This document shows positions 1 to 8,309 of a stretch of 64,000 bases of DNA, one piece after another (within the stretch, counting starts at the first letter, position 1; every line of letters begins with the position of its first letter). Source of the stretch: Pseudomonadota bacterium. GTDB taxonomy: Bacteria; Pseudomonadota; Gammaproteobacteria; Burkholderiales; Rhodocyclaceae. Location: contig JAFEDJ010000071.1 of NCBI GenBank assembly GCA_018241685.1, positions 1-64,000 of the forward strand, written 5' to 3'. Made by a program: the position numbers and the translations under genes. The notes beneath the pieces are model-generated. The model had not been told where the DNA came from. It was given only the letters and a program-made list of their open reading frames with translations, and did no database searches.

Positions 1-152
1 CCTTGCTCGCCATGACCTATGGCGATGCGGGGGATGCCTTCCGGCGCATGAATCCGACGCTGCAGGACAATTACCTGTGGGCGTGCTCGATGCTGGCCCA
101 GGAGATGCGGGATCTGTTCGAGGCGCTGAGGGCTGCTGAAAGAGGGGCTTGA
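1..152 (+). CDS. Small hypothetical protein, 3' end only
   Basis: The window opens inside this gene; reading from base 3, the last 49 codons are visible and end in TGA at 150-152. The C-terminus (LLAMTYGDAGDAF, then LQDNYLWACSML) closely matches the C-terminus of the 97-aa protein at 47356-47649 (LLAMTRGNAGAVF, then YQENYLWACGMI). The two are therefore members of one small-protein family present twice in this genome region. The function is unknown. In the complete copy the gene follows a structured, phage ash-like leader; whether this copy does cannot be seen here. Confidence 0.75.
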   Translation, partial: LLAMTYGDAGDAFRRMNPTLQDNYLWACSMLAQEMRDLFEALRAAERGA

Positions 153-645
153 TCGGTGGGAGGGCGGCGCGTAGATCTCGTCGCCTTCCCGATTTGCGTT
201 TGAAGCCTCGATGCTGAATTTCGTCGCAGCCAAGTCACTCCAACTTGGTGACAGGCTCACGTATCCGACGGGCCACGCCATCCTATCGAAGCCGCGAGCC
301 AGCCGGATTGATCGCTTCCTCGTCTTTGTGCCCATCGCGCGGCGAAGACCTGCACGCCGGGCATGCTTGCCTTCACTCGTCTCCCCGCCGCATGGGCCCG
401 CGCCCCCCTCGGAGGTACTCGCGACCTCCTCCGAGGTAGTCCGTCCTGTATCAGAAGCCCTCGCGAGGGGCTTTCGGATAGGGTGGGTCTGTCAGCGGGA
501 TAGGGCCGGCCTGTCCCGGAGGGGCTCGCGAGCGCTTCGCGGACAGGGCAGGACATTCGCCGGGCTCCTCGTGAGGAGCTTCCGGATGGTCGGGACGGGT
601 TCGGGGGCTGCGCCGTCCCGCGTCTCGGTACTTCAGCCCCTCTTT
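153..645. repeat. Gene-free stretch with a cluster of three palindromic units
   Basis: I see no credible gene in this stretch. It carries three successive imperfect palindromes of similar design: around 453-475 (GAAGCCC and GGGGCTTTC around TCGCGA), 511-546 (CTGTCC and GGACAG arms), and 564-579 (GCTCCTC and GAGGAGC arms). The three hairpins are followed by related words (TTTCGGATAGGG, TTCGCGGACAGGG, TTCCGGATGGTCGGGA), which suggests diverged copies of one REP/BIME-like unit. No clear T-tract follows any of them, so they are not obvious terminators. Confidence 0.45.
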
Positions 646-2670
646 TCAGTACAAATGACAGCGTACGACCCGGGTCGGTGACTGTCGGGTCTCCCCCGGA
701 TAAGTCTGGCGACACACGTCCATGGCCTGGCTGCAGCGGGGATGGAAATGGCAGCCGGCCGGCGGGGCCAGCGGGGACGGCAGATCTCCGCGGTTCTCTC
801 CGGTTGCGGGCACCACGGCCACTTCGCGGCCATCCACCCGCGGCACGGCGGCCAACAGCATGCGCGTGTAGGGGTGACTGGGCGCTCGCAGCACTTCCTC
901 CACACTTCCCTGCTCGACGATCCGCCCCAGGTACATCACCGCCACATGGTGGGCGAGATAATCCACCACGGCCAGGTTGTGGGTGATGAACAGGTAGGAC
1001 AGGCCGTATTCCGCCTGCAGTTCCCGCAGCAGATTGAGGATCTGCGCCTGCACCGATACATCGAGGGCGCTGGTCGGTTCGTCGCAGACGATCAGCTTCG
1101 GCGCTACGGCCAGCGCGCGGGCGATGGCGATGCGTTGCCGCTGCCCGCCCGAGAACTCATGGGGAAAACGATCGCGCATCGCCGGGTCCAGCCCCACCCG
1201 CTTGAGCAGGGCGTCGATCCTGGCCGCGCGCGCTTCGGCGGTCTTTTCCACCTTGAGAGCCTCCATCCCCTCCTCCAGGATCTCGCCGACCCGCATGCGC
1301 GGGTTGAGGGAGCTGAAGGGGTCCTGGAAGATCATCTGCAGATCCCGCCGCAGGGGCTGCCACTCGCGGGGACTGAGGCCGAGCAGCTCGCGGCCGCCAT
1401 AGCGGGCGGTGCCGCCGGTGGCCGGCAACAGGCTGAGCAGCGCCTTGCCCGCGGTGGTCTTGCCGCAGCCGGACTCGCCGACGAGGGCCAGGGTTTCCCC
1501 GGCCGGCACCTTCAGCGACACCCCGTCCACGGCCTTCACGTGGCCGACGACCCGGCGGAACAAGCCCTTGCGGACCGGGAAATGGACCTGCAGGCCTTCC
1601 ACCTCCAGCGCCCCGCCGGCCGTGGCCGGGCCCGCGGCGCCGGATTCGAGGACGGCCGGCGACTCCGGCTGCCAGCCAATCGGCGCGGCCGGATCGTACA
1701 GATGGCAGCGCACGGTCTGATGGCCGACCGTATACATGGCCGGCTCCACTTGGCGGCACAGGTCCTGCGCCTGGGGGCAGCGGTCGGCAAAGCGGCAGCC
1801 CTGCCGATGGGCGCCGAGACGGGGCACCTGGCCGCGGATGGTCTCCAGCGCCCTGCCCCGCTGGGCCTGGGTGGGCAGGGCCGCGAAGAGCTTGCGGGAA
1901 TACGGGTGCAGTGGCGCGCGGAAGAAGTCCTCCCGTTCGCCGGTTTCCACCAGTTCGCCGGCGTACATCACGCCGACCCGGTGAGCCATGCGCGCCACCA
2001 CGCCCAGATCATGGGTGATCAGCAGCATGCCCATGCCACGCCGCGCCTGCAGGTCGGCGAGCAGCTCCAGCACCTGGGCCTGGATGGTCACGTCCAGCGC
2101 GGTGGTGGGCTCGTCGGCGATCAGCACCTCCGGGTCGCCCGCCAGCGCAATGGCGATCATGACGCGCTGCTTCATGCCGCCGGACAGCTGGAAGGGGTAT
2201 TCGGCGAGACGCCGGCGCGCGTCGGGGATGCCGACCGCGTCGAGCAGGCGCTCCGCCTCGTCCCAGGCCGGCTTGCCGTGCATGCCGCGGTGACGGACCA
2301 GCACCTCGCCGATCTGGTCGCCGACCGTCATCACAGGATTGAGGCTGCTGGCCGGCTCCTGGAAGATCATCGCCAGCCGGCGGCCCCGGATGTCGCGCAT
2401 CCGCACTTCAGGCAGGCTCTGCAGCGCTTCGCCGCCGAGCCTGACGCTGCCGCTCGAGATCCGGCCGCCGCTCGGCAATAGCCGCATGCAGGCCAGCGCG
2501 GTCATCGACTTGCCGCAGCCGGATTCGCCGACCAGCGCCAGCGTACGCCCCGCCGCCACCTCGAAGCTGATGCCATCCACCGGGCGGACGCGCTTGCCGG
2601 CGTTCCCCAGTTCGACCTGCAGGCCATCCACCTGCAACAGCGCCTGATTGTCCGAGTCCAATCCATTCAT
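646..2670 (-). CDS. Dual-domain ABC transporter ATPase (DppD-DppF fusion type)
   Basis: This 674-aa protein holds two complete ABC ATPase domains in tandem, as in YejF/GsiA-type proteins that energise peptide or glutathione importers. Domain 1 has a Walker A GESGCGKS near residue 48, signature LSGGMKQR and Walker B VLIADEP. Domain 2 repeats GESGCGKT, FSGGQRQR and LIVCDEP. Both domains are followed by the Cys-containing oligopeptide-ABC C-terminal module (CRFADRCPQAQ and CHFHPRCSQAM). I chose the ATG at 2668-2670 because an upstream in-frame start would lie beyond the slyD terminator. No permease or binding-protein gene is adjacent, so it is an orphan ATPase in this window. Substrate is inferred from the family only. 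Confidence 0.9.
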   Translation of the reverse strand: MNGLDSDNQALLQVDGLQVELGNAGKRVRPVDGISFEVAAGRTLALVGESGCGKSMTALACMRLLPSGGRISSGSVRLGGEALQSLPEVRMRDIRGRRLAMIFQEPASSLNPVMTVGDQIGEVLVRHRGMHGKPAWDEAERLLDAVGIPDARRRLAEYPFQLSGGMKQRVMIAIALAGDPEVLIADEPTTALDVTIQAQVLELLADLQARRGMGMLLITHDLGVVARMAHRVGVMYAGELVETGEREDFFRAPLHPYSRKLFAALPTQAQRGRALETIRGQVPRLGAHRQGCRFADRCPQAQDLCRQVEPAMYTVGHQTVRCHLYDPAAPIGWQPESPAVLESGAAGPATAGGALEVEGLQVHFPVRKGLFRRVVGHVKAVDGVSLKVPAGETLALVGESGCGKTTAGKALLSLLPATGGTARYGGRELLGLSPREWQPLRRDLQMIFQDPFSSLNPRMRVGEILEEGMEALKVEKTAEARAARIDALLKRVGLDPAMRDRFPHEFSGGQRQRIAIARALAVAPKLIVCDEPTSALDVSVQAQILNLLRELQAEYGLSYLFITHNLAVVDYLAHHVAVMYLGRIVEQGSVEEVLRAPSHPYTRMLLAAVPRVDGREVAVVPATGENRGDLPSPLAPPAGCHFHPRCSQAMDVCRQTYPGETRQSPTRVVRCHLY

Positions 2671-2672
2671 TC

Positions 2673-2701
2673 CAAAAAAAACGGACCGCAAAGCGGCCCG
2701 T
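2673..2701 (-). terminator. Rho-independent terminator downstream of slyD
   Basis: Read on the minus strand, a stem GGGCCGC/GCGGTCC with a TTT loop is followed by a run of eight T residues. It lies between the slyD stop and the ABC ATPase start, and its T-tract ends only a few bases before that start codon. Confidence 0.75.
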
Positions 2702-2760
2702 TCAGCGAGTACGGTTTGGCCGGCACCGGAATGCACCCGGCGCGCCGACCACCGGGCTCA

Positions 2761-3240
2761 TCAGTGGTGATGGCCGCCTTCGCCATGGACGTGGCCGTGG
2801 CCGATTTCTTCGGCGCTGGCTGCACGCACGCTCTTGACGGTGATGTCGAAGATCAGCGCGGTGCCAGCGAGGGGATGGTTGCCATCCACCACGACCTTGC
2901 CGTCGGCGATGTCGGTGATGCGGTAGACCATTTCGTCCTCGCCATCTTCACCGACGCGCTCGAAGGACATGCCGACTTCGATGTTGTCGGGGAACAGGCT
3001 GGCGTCTTCCACCAGCACCAGCTCCTCGTCGTATTCGCCAAAGGCGTCTTCCGGCTGCAGCTTGACCTTCAGGCTGTCACCGCTGTTCTTGCCGTGCAGG
3101 GCTTCCTCGATCACGGTGAAGATGCCGTCGTAACCGCCATGCATGTACACCAGCGGGTGCTGGCCGTCGTCGATCACGTTGCCATCCGGGTCGGTAACCT
3201 TGTAGTCAAGCGTGACGACCGTGTTCTTGGCGATTTCCAT
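2761..3240 (-). CDS. slyD: FKBP-type peptidyl-prolyl isomerase, SlyD-like
   Basis: This 159-aa cytoplasmic protein is predicted to catalyse prolyl cis/trans isomerisation and to act as a chaperone or metallochaperone. The N-terminal FKBP half (VTLDYKVTDPDGNVID), the inserted flap domain (PEDAFGEYDEELV), and the short histidine-rich tail (GHGHVHGEGGHHH) that would bind nickel or zinc are all visible. The start ATG has an AAGGA motif upstream and lies inside the 3' end of the bcp-like gene, so the two genes overlap by 35 nt and are probably cotranscribed and coupled. A strong terminator follows. Confidence 0.93.
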   Translation of the reverse strand: MEIAKNTVVTLDYKVTDPDGNVIDDGQHPLVYMHGGYDGIFTVIEEALHGKNSGDSLKVKLQPEDAFGEYDEELVLVEDASLFPDNIEVGMSFERVGEDGEDEMVYRITDIADGKVVVDGNHPLAGTALIFDITVKSVRAASAEEIGHGHVHGEGGHHH

Positions 3241-3799
3241 TTACATTCCTTGAGTTGAGTTGCTTTATCAGCTGGAAGACTTCGGCGGCATGGCCGCGCG
3301 GATTCACATCGTGCAGCACATGCTGCACCACCCCGTCGCTGGAGATGATGAAGGTCGAGCGGCGCACGCTGCGCTTGGCAACCCCATCGACCACGGCCGA
3401 CAGCCACACACCGTACAGGCGGCAGACCTCGCCGTCCTCGTCGGACAATAATCCCACCGACAGGCCGTGCTGGTCGCGGAAATCGGCATGGGTCAGGCAG
3501 TCGTCGGGACTGATGCCGATCACCATGCAGCGTTCCTGCTCGAAGTCGGCATCGTGGTCGCTGAAGTCGATGGCCTGGCGCGTGCAGCCGGGAGTGTTGT
3601 CACGGGGATAGAAGTACAGGACTACGTGTCTGGAACCCAGTACCGACGCCAGATCGAACATCTCCATGTCGGCATCGGGCAGGGAAAAGAGCGGAGCGGG
3701 CGAGCCTTCAGAAGGCGACGCGGGCGAGTCGGAGGATTCTAACCGAGCAGCGCCGAGAACTCTACCCGAAGCGTGTTGCGGACTGACGAACATGGGCAT
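3206..3799 (-). CDS. bcp: Thiol peroxidase, Bcp/PrxQ-type peroxiredoxin
   Basis: This 197-aa protein should reduce peroxides with a thioredoxin-type partner. The peroxidatic site DNTPGCT puts the catalytic Cys at residue 72 of a thioredoxin fold (SPAPLFSLPDAD, VVLYFYPRDN). E. coli Bcp has a resolving Cys five residues later; here that position is isoleucine, so C101 or C126 (in EVCRLYGVW) or a second subunit must serve. The N-terminus is about 30 residues longer than usual. GGAGGAG directly precedes the first ATG; a second ATG two codons later is an alternative. The C-terminus runs 35 nt into slyD. Confidence 0.88.
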   Translation of the reverse strand: MPMFVSPQHASGRVLGAARLESSDSPASPSEGSPAPLFSLPDADMEMFDLASVLGSRHVVLYFYPRDNTPGCTRQAIDFSDHDADFEQERCMVIGISPDDCLTHADFRDQHGLSVGLLSDEDGEVCRLYGVWLSAVVDGVAKRSVRRSTFIISSDGVVQHVLHDVNPRGHAAEVFQLIKQLNSRNVNGNRQEHGRHA

Positions 3800-4070
3800 C
3801 TCTCCTCCGGGGGCTGGGCTCTCGCGAACCCGTGCGGGTTGGGGTGAAATCTATCTATGTAGCGTGCCTTGTCTGCGAAATCTGTTGGCTGGTGTTCCGG
3901 ATGCCAGCTTGCCACACCTGCATCAATCAGGAGAAGGCATGCTCTTGAATGGATAGTCCACCGAGGGCGGGGGCTCAAGTCATTTATGCCCGGAGCCTGC
4001 AGTTTGTCACGCCTCCCGAAGCCCGGCTCCCGGCTGACAAAGGCTCGCCCGGCTTGTCATCCGTCGAAAC

Positions 4071-4086
4071 CTGTATAAAATTACAC
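4071..4086 (+). promoter_or_regulatory. LexA (SOS) box upstream of lexA
   Basis: The sequence CTGT-ATAAAATT-ACAC matches the CTGT-N8-ACAG LexA operator with one mismatch and lies 20 bp before the lexA start codon. This is the expected autoregulatory site; it would also control imuA and imuB if these are cotranscribed. Confidence 0.75.
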
Positions 4087-4106
4087 AAGACTCACAGGAG
4101 CCCCCA

Positions 4107-4709
4107 ATGTCCGACAATCTCACCCCCCGCCAACAGGAAATCCTCCAGCTGATCCGCGACACTGTGGAGCAGGAAGGGCGTCCGCCGACCCGGGCCGAGA
4201 TCTGCACCGCCTTCGGCTTCCGTTCCCCCAACGCGGCGGAAACCCATCTGCGCGCCCTGGCCGCCAAGGGCGCCATCTCCCTGGAAGAAGGCCGCGCCCG
4301 CGGCATCCGCCTGAAGGAAGGCCTCGGCCTGCCGCTGATCGGGCGGGTCGCCGCCGGCAGCCCCATCCTCGCCGCCGAGCATGTGCAGGGCCGCTACCAG
4401 GTGGACCCGGGCCTGTTCTCCCCGCGCGCCGATTACCTGCTGATGGTGCGCGGTCTCAGCATGCGCGACGCCGGCATCCTCGACGGCGACCTGCTGGCCG
4501 TCCATCGCACCACCGAGGTTCGGGACGGGCAGATCGTCGTCGCCCGCGTGGAGGACGAAGTCACCGTCAAGCGCCTGGCCCGCAAAGGCCCCATCGTCGA
4601 GCTGCTGCCGGCCAACCCGGACTTCGAGCCCATCGTCGTGGACACCCGCAACGACCAGCTGGAAATCGAAGGCATCGCCGTTGGCCTGATCCGCAACGAC
4701 AGCTTTTGA
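4107..4709 (+). CDS. lexA: LexA repressor
   Basis: This 200-aa SOS repressor has the N-terminal winged helix-turn-helix (TPRQQEILQLI, then FGFRSPNAAETHL) and a C-terminal S24 autoprotease. The self-cleavage bond A83-G84 (RVAAGSP), the catalytic Ser118 (RGLSMRDAG, a Leu replacing the usual Asp before Ser) and Lys155 (EVTVKRL) are visible. RecA filaments would trigger cleavage and derepression. AGGAG precedes the start, and a LexA box lies just upstream. It heads a lexA-imuA-imuB cassette, the usual context for a LexA controlling damage-induced mutagenesis. Confidence 0.96.
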   Translation: MSDNLTPRQQEILQLIRDTVEQEGRPPTRAEICTAFGFRSPNAAETHLRALAAKGAISLEEGRARGIRLKEGLGLPLIGRVAAGSPILAAEHVQGRYQVDPGLFSPRADYLLMVRGLSMRDAGILDGDLLAVHRTTEVRDGQIVVARVEDEVTVKRLARKGPIVELLPANPDFEPIVVDTRNDQLEIEGIAVGLIRNDSF

Positions 4710-4737
4710 GCCACCTGCATCACACCTGAGCGACGCC

Positions 4738-5505
4738 ATGGCCGCCTCCGCTACCGCCTTATCCCTGGATCACCTGGTCTGGTGTGGCGACCGGCTGGCG
4801 ACGCCGGCGCTGCCGGGACGGCCGACCGGTCATGCCGCACTCGACGCAGTCCTGCCGGGCGGTGGCTGGCCCCTCGCCGCGCTGAGCGAACTGCTGCTGC
4901 CCCGTAATGGCATCGGCGAACTGGGTTTGCTGCTACCCCAGCTCGCCAATGTGCCAGCCGGCCGCTGGGCGGCCTGCATCGCCCCGCCCGGCCTGCCCTA
5001 TGCGCCAGCCCTCGCCGCCGCTGGCGTGCCCCTCGAGCGCCTGCTCATCGTACAGGCCGAGAGCCCGGCCCACGCCCGCTGGGCGGCCCGTCAGGCCCTC
5101 GACTCCCGCAGCTGCGAGGTGGTCCTGCTATGGCTGGCCGACGCCGACATGGGCGCGCTGCGCCGCCTGCAACTGGCCGCCGAGGAAAGCGGCACGCCGC
5201 TGATCCTGCTCCGCCCCGAAAGCGCGGCCCACCAACCTTCCCCGGCCGTCCTGCGGTTGGCGCTCAGCCCCTGCCGCGGCGGCCTCGGGATCCGCATCCT
5301 CAAGCGCCGTGGGCCGCAACTGGCCGCCCCCCTGGCGCTCGAACTCCCGTGGCCAGGCGGTGGCACACGGCCCGACTGCGGCCCCGAACATCCTTCGACG
5401 GCAACGATTGATCCGCAGCCCTCCTCCCCCTCCGGCAAGCATGCTCTGGTGCGCCCTTTACCTTCCCGATCTGCCCCTCCAGGTCTTCACGCGGGGGCGC
5501 AGTGA
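4738..5505 (+). CDS. imuA: ImuA, translesion synthesis accessory protein
   Basis: This 255-aa RecA-related, SulA-like protein is the partner of ImuB in the SOS-induced mutasome. It begins with a region typical of ImuA (DHLVWCGDRL, then TGHAALDAVLPGGGWPLAALSELL), resembling the start of a RecA ATPase core but without a canonical P-loop. It lies 28 nt after lexA, and its last 65 nt overlap the imuB start, so the three genes look cotranscribed. The C-terminal 60 residues are Pro/Ser rich and poorly conserved in type. Confidence 0.88.
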   Translation: MAASATALSLDHLVWCGDRLATPALPGRPTGHAALDAVLPGGGWPLAALSELLLPRNGIGELGLLLPQLANVPAGRWAACIAPPGLPYAPALAAAGVPLERLLIVQAESPAHARWAARQALDSRSCEVVLLWLADADMGALRRLQLAAEESGTPLILLRPESAAHQPSPAVLRLALSPCRGGLGIRILKRRGPQLAAPLALELPWPGGGTRPDCGPEHPSTATIDPQPSSPSGKHALVRPLPSRSAPPGLHAGAQ

Positions 5506-6898
5506 GGCCGCCCCGCTTGCGGTCCTCGATGGCCACCCTCGCCGGCGGGTGGTGGCCGCGGATCCGGCGGCAATGGCGCGCGGCGTGGAGCCAGGGCTTG
5601 GGCGGGCCAGCGCACTGGCCATAGCGCCGGCGCTGTGCCTGGTCGACCGGCAGCCCGCCCTCGAACACGCAGCGCTGATCGACATCGCCACCTGGGCGGG
5701 ACGTTTCACTCCCGCCATCAGCCTCGACCCGCCCCACGCCATCCTGCTGGAAGTGGAAACCTGCCTGCGCCTGTTCGGCGGACTCGTTCCGCTGGGCCAG
5801 CAGATCACCAGGGGCATCGAGGAACTCGGTTTCCACGCCCGCCTGGCGGTCGCGCAGACACCGCTGGCGGCCCGCTGGCTGGCCCGTTTCGGCGCCGGGG
5901 ATGACACCGGACAAGCACTGGCGGCGCGGCTCGACCCACTGCCGCTGGTCGCCCTCGCCGACGGCACGCCGGTCGGCCCCGACAGCCTGGACCTGCTCAC
6001 CGGCACCGGCCACGTCACCCTGGGAGAAGTGCGTCACCTGCCGCGCCACGGTCTGGCCCGGCGCCGTGCCCAGGCCGTCACCGACGCCCTCGACCGGGCT
6101 TACGGGCGCGTCCCCGATCCACGTCCATGGTTCAAGCCGCCCGAACGCTATGCGTCCCGCCTGCCGCTGCCGACCCCGTCCGACCAGGTGGATAGCTTGC
6201 TGTTCGCCACCCGCCGCCTGCTAGCCGGCCTGGCCGGCTGGCTGGACGCCCGCCAGGCCGGCATCGAGCGTTTCACGTTGGTCCTGGAGTTCGAGCGCAA
6301 CAGCCAGGCGCCGGAAGCGCCGCTCGAAATCGTGCTGGGCACCCTCTCCCAGGACATGCAGCGCTGCCAGTTGCTGGCCCGCGAGCACCTGAACCGCCTG
6401 CCCCTGCCGGCCGCCGTCGACGCCCTGCGGCTCACCGCCGACGAGCCCCGTCCGCTGGCGCCGCCCGCCGGCGAACTCTTCCAGGGCGATGACGGCCAGC
6501 CGGGCGATGCAGGCCTGCTGCTCGCCACCCTGCGGGCGCGTCTCGGCAACCAAGCCGTGCGCTGCCTCGCCTCCCACCCCGACCACCGTCCCGAAAAGGC
6601 CTGGCGCTGGGTCGAACCCCAGCCGCCGGAGCGCAGCCGCGGCCGACAAGAACCGCCGCCGCTGCCGGCTTCGCCGCGCCCCCTGTGGCTGCTGCCGGAG
6701 CCCCGCCCGATTCCGGCCCCACCGCCGTGGACGCTGCTCGCCGGTCCGGAACGCATCGCATCCGGCTGGTGGGATGGGCCCGAAGCCACGGTACGCCGGG
6801 ACTACTTCGTCGCCCGCAGCCAGGATGGCGGCCTGGCCTGGGTCTTCCGGGACGGTGTCGCCCCCCATTGCTGGTATCTCCACGGCCACTTCGCCTGA
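5441..6898 (+). CDS. imuB: ImuB, inactive Y-family polymerase-like protein
   Basis: This 485-aa protein is the Y-family polymerase-like scaffold that links ImuA, the beta clamp and DnaE2 in error-prone repair. The start MLWCALYLPDLPLQVF is characteristic. The usual opening catalytic aspartate (the D of a DxD-type motif) is replaced by ALYLPD, in line with a catalytically dead family. I chose the ATG at 5441 because it aligns with this conserved N-terminus, although the frame is open further upstream. The C-terminal region (ERIASGWWDG, DYFVARSQDG) matches the ImuB tail. The next gene is a MATE exporter rather than the frequently linked dnaE2. Confidence 0.92.
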   Translation: MLWCALYLPDLPLQVFTRGRSEAAPLAVLDGHPRRRVVAADPAAMARGVEPGLGRASALAIAPALCLVDRQPALEHAALIDIATWAGRFTPAISLDPPHAILLEVETCLRLFGGLVPLGQQITRGIEELGFHARLAVAQTPLAARWLARFGAGDDTGQALAARLDPLPLVALADGTPVGPDSLDLLTGTGHVTLGEVRHLPRHGLARRRAQAVTDALDRAYGRVPDPRPWFKPPERYASRLPLPTPSDQVDSLLFATRRLLAGLAGWLDARQAGIERFTLVLEFERNSQAPEAPLEIVLGTLSQDMQRCQLLAREHLNRLPLPAAVDALRLTADEPRPLAPPAGELFQGDDGQPGDAGLLLATLRARLGNQAVRCLASHPDHRPEKAWRWVEPQPPERSRGRQEPPPLPASPRPLWLLPEPRPIPAPPPWTLLAGPERIASGWWDGPEATVRRDYFVARSQDGGLAWVFRDGVAPHCWYLHGHFA

Positions 6899-6934
6899 GA
6901 GCCGTCGACACGGCTGGGCTAGACTACGCGGCTC

Positions 6935-8287
6935 ATGAAATCGCCCTCCTCATCCTCCCTCGCCCGGCGCATCCTCGAACTCGCCTGGCCGGTACTCGTC
7001 GCCCAGCTGTCGTCCATGACCCAGATGGTCAGCGACACCGTCCTGAGCGGTCACTATGGCACCACCGACCTGGCCGCTGTCGCAGTCGGCAGCGGCATCT
7101 ACATTTCCATCGTGATGCTGCTGGTCGGTATCCTGCAGGCCGTCTCACCGACCGTCGCCCATCATGTCGGCGCGGCGCGCCACCAGGACATCGCCCCGAC
7201 CCTCCAGCAAGGCTTCTGGCTGGCCCTGCTGCTGGCCGTTCCCGGCGTAGTGCTGCTCACCCAGCCGGACTGGCTGATGCAGTTCAGCGAGATGAGCCCC
7301 GAGATCGAAGCCCGCGCCCGCGCCTATCTGGGCACCATCGCCTGGGGCCTGCCGGCGGTGCTGCTGTACCGCACCTTCTATGCCTTCACCAATGCGCTGG
7401 GGCATAGCCGGGTGCTGATGGTGATCAGCCTGGTCACCACCGCAGTGCACATCCCGCTGTCGTGGGCGCTGGTCAATGGCCACCTCGGCATGGTGGCCCT
7501 CGGCGGCACCGGCTGTGCGGTGTCCAGCGCGGTCGTCGGCTGGCTGGCGCTCCTCAGCGCGCTCTTCCACATGGCCCGATCACCGGCCTATGCCCGCTAC
7601 CAGCTGTTCTCCCACTGGCAGGCGCCGCATCCGCGGGTGCTCTCGGACCTGCTTCGGCTGGGCCTGCCGATGGGCTTCTCGAGTTTCGTGGAGATCACCG
7701 CCTTCACGCTGATCGCCCTGCTCGTCGCCAAGCTGGGCGCCTCGGTGGTCGCCGGCCACCGCATCGTCGGCAACCTGGGGGCGCTGATCTACATGCTGCC
7801 GCTGGCCCTTGCCATCGCCACCCTCGTGCTGGTCGGCCAATCGGTCGGCGCCCGGGATGGCAAGGGTGCCCGACATGCGGCCAAGGTCGGCGTGATCCTG
7901 GCGGCGGGATTGTCGACCACGGTGGCCACCGTCATCTGGCTGGCCCGCGAGCCGATCTTCGCCGCCTACACCGCCGATCCGCAGGTCCAGCAACTCGGCA
8001 TTTCCCTGCTGATCTACATCTGGCTCTACCAGCTCTTCGATGCCATCCAGACGGTGGCCGCCCATGCGCTGCGCGGCTACAAGATCACCTTCGGCCCGAT
8101 GCTCGTGCATACCCTGTGTTTCTGGGGCATCGGCCTGGCCGGTGGCTACGGCCTGGCCTTCCACGGGGTCGGCGACCTGCTGCCACCCCAGGGCGTGGCC
8201 GGCTTCTGGCAGGCCACGGTGCTCAGCAACATCGCCGCAGCCGGGCTGTTCAGCGCCTACCTGTATCGCGTGGCGCGGCGCTTCTAA
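6935..8287 (+). CDS. MATE family multidrug/sodium antiporter, NorM-like
   Basis: This 450-aa inner-membrane protein has the two six-helix halves of MATE exporters. The first opens with LAWPVLVAQLSSMTQMVSDTVLSGHYG and the second with LRLGLPMGFSSFVEITAFTLIALLVAKLG, the internal duplication expected of the family. It should export cationic drugs or metabolites using Na+ or H+. It follows imuB on the same strand after a 36-nt gap and could be cotranscribed with the SOS genes, although that is only inference from spacing. Confidence 0.92.
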   Translation: MKSPSSSSLARRILELAWPVLVAQLSSMTQMVSDTVLSGHYGTTDLAAVAVGSGIYISIVMLLVGILQAVSPTVAHHVGAARHQDIAPTLQQGFWLALLLAVPGVVLLTQPDWLMQFSEMSPEIEARARAYLGTIAWGLPAVLLYRTFYAFTNALGHSRVLMVISLVTTAVHIPLSWALVNGHLGMVALGGTGCAVSSAVVGWLALLSALFHMARSPAYARYQLFSHWQAPHPRVLSDLLRLGLPMGFSSFVEITAFTLIALLVAKLGASVVAGHRIVGNLGALIYMLPLALAIATLVLVGQSVGARDGKGARHAAKVGVILAAGLSTTVATVIWLAREPIFAAYTADPQVQQLGISLLIYIWLYQLFDAIQTVAAHALRGYKITFGPMLVHTLCFWGIGLAGGYGLAFHGVGDLLPPQGVAGFWQATVLSNIAAAGLFSAYLYRVARRF

Positions 8288-8309
8288 GCAGAAGAGACGC
8301 GCCGCGCGC

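Noticed and set aside
742..2481. Long open frame on the plus strand opposite the ABC ATPase
   Set aside because: It is rich in His/Gln/Arg without any domain, and the opposite strand encodes a clear two-domain ATPase. It is a by-product of high GC.
3826..3842. AACCCGTGCGGGTT hairpin in the bcp/lexA gap
   Set aside because: Short, not followed by T residues and not between gene ends; probably chance in GC-rich DNA.
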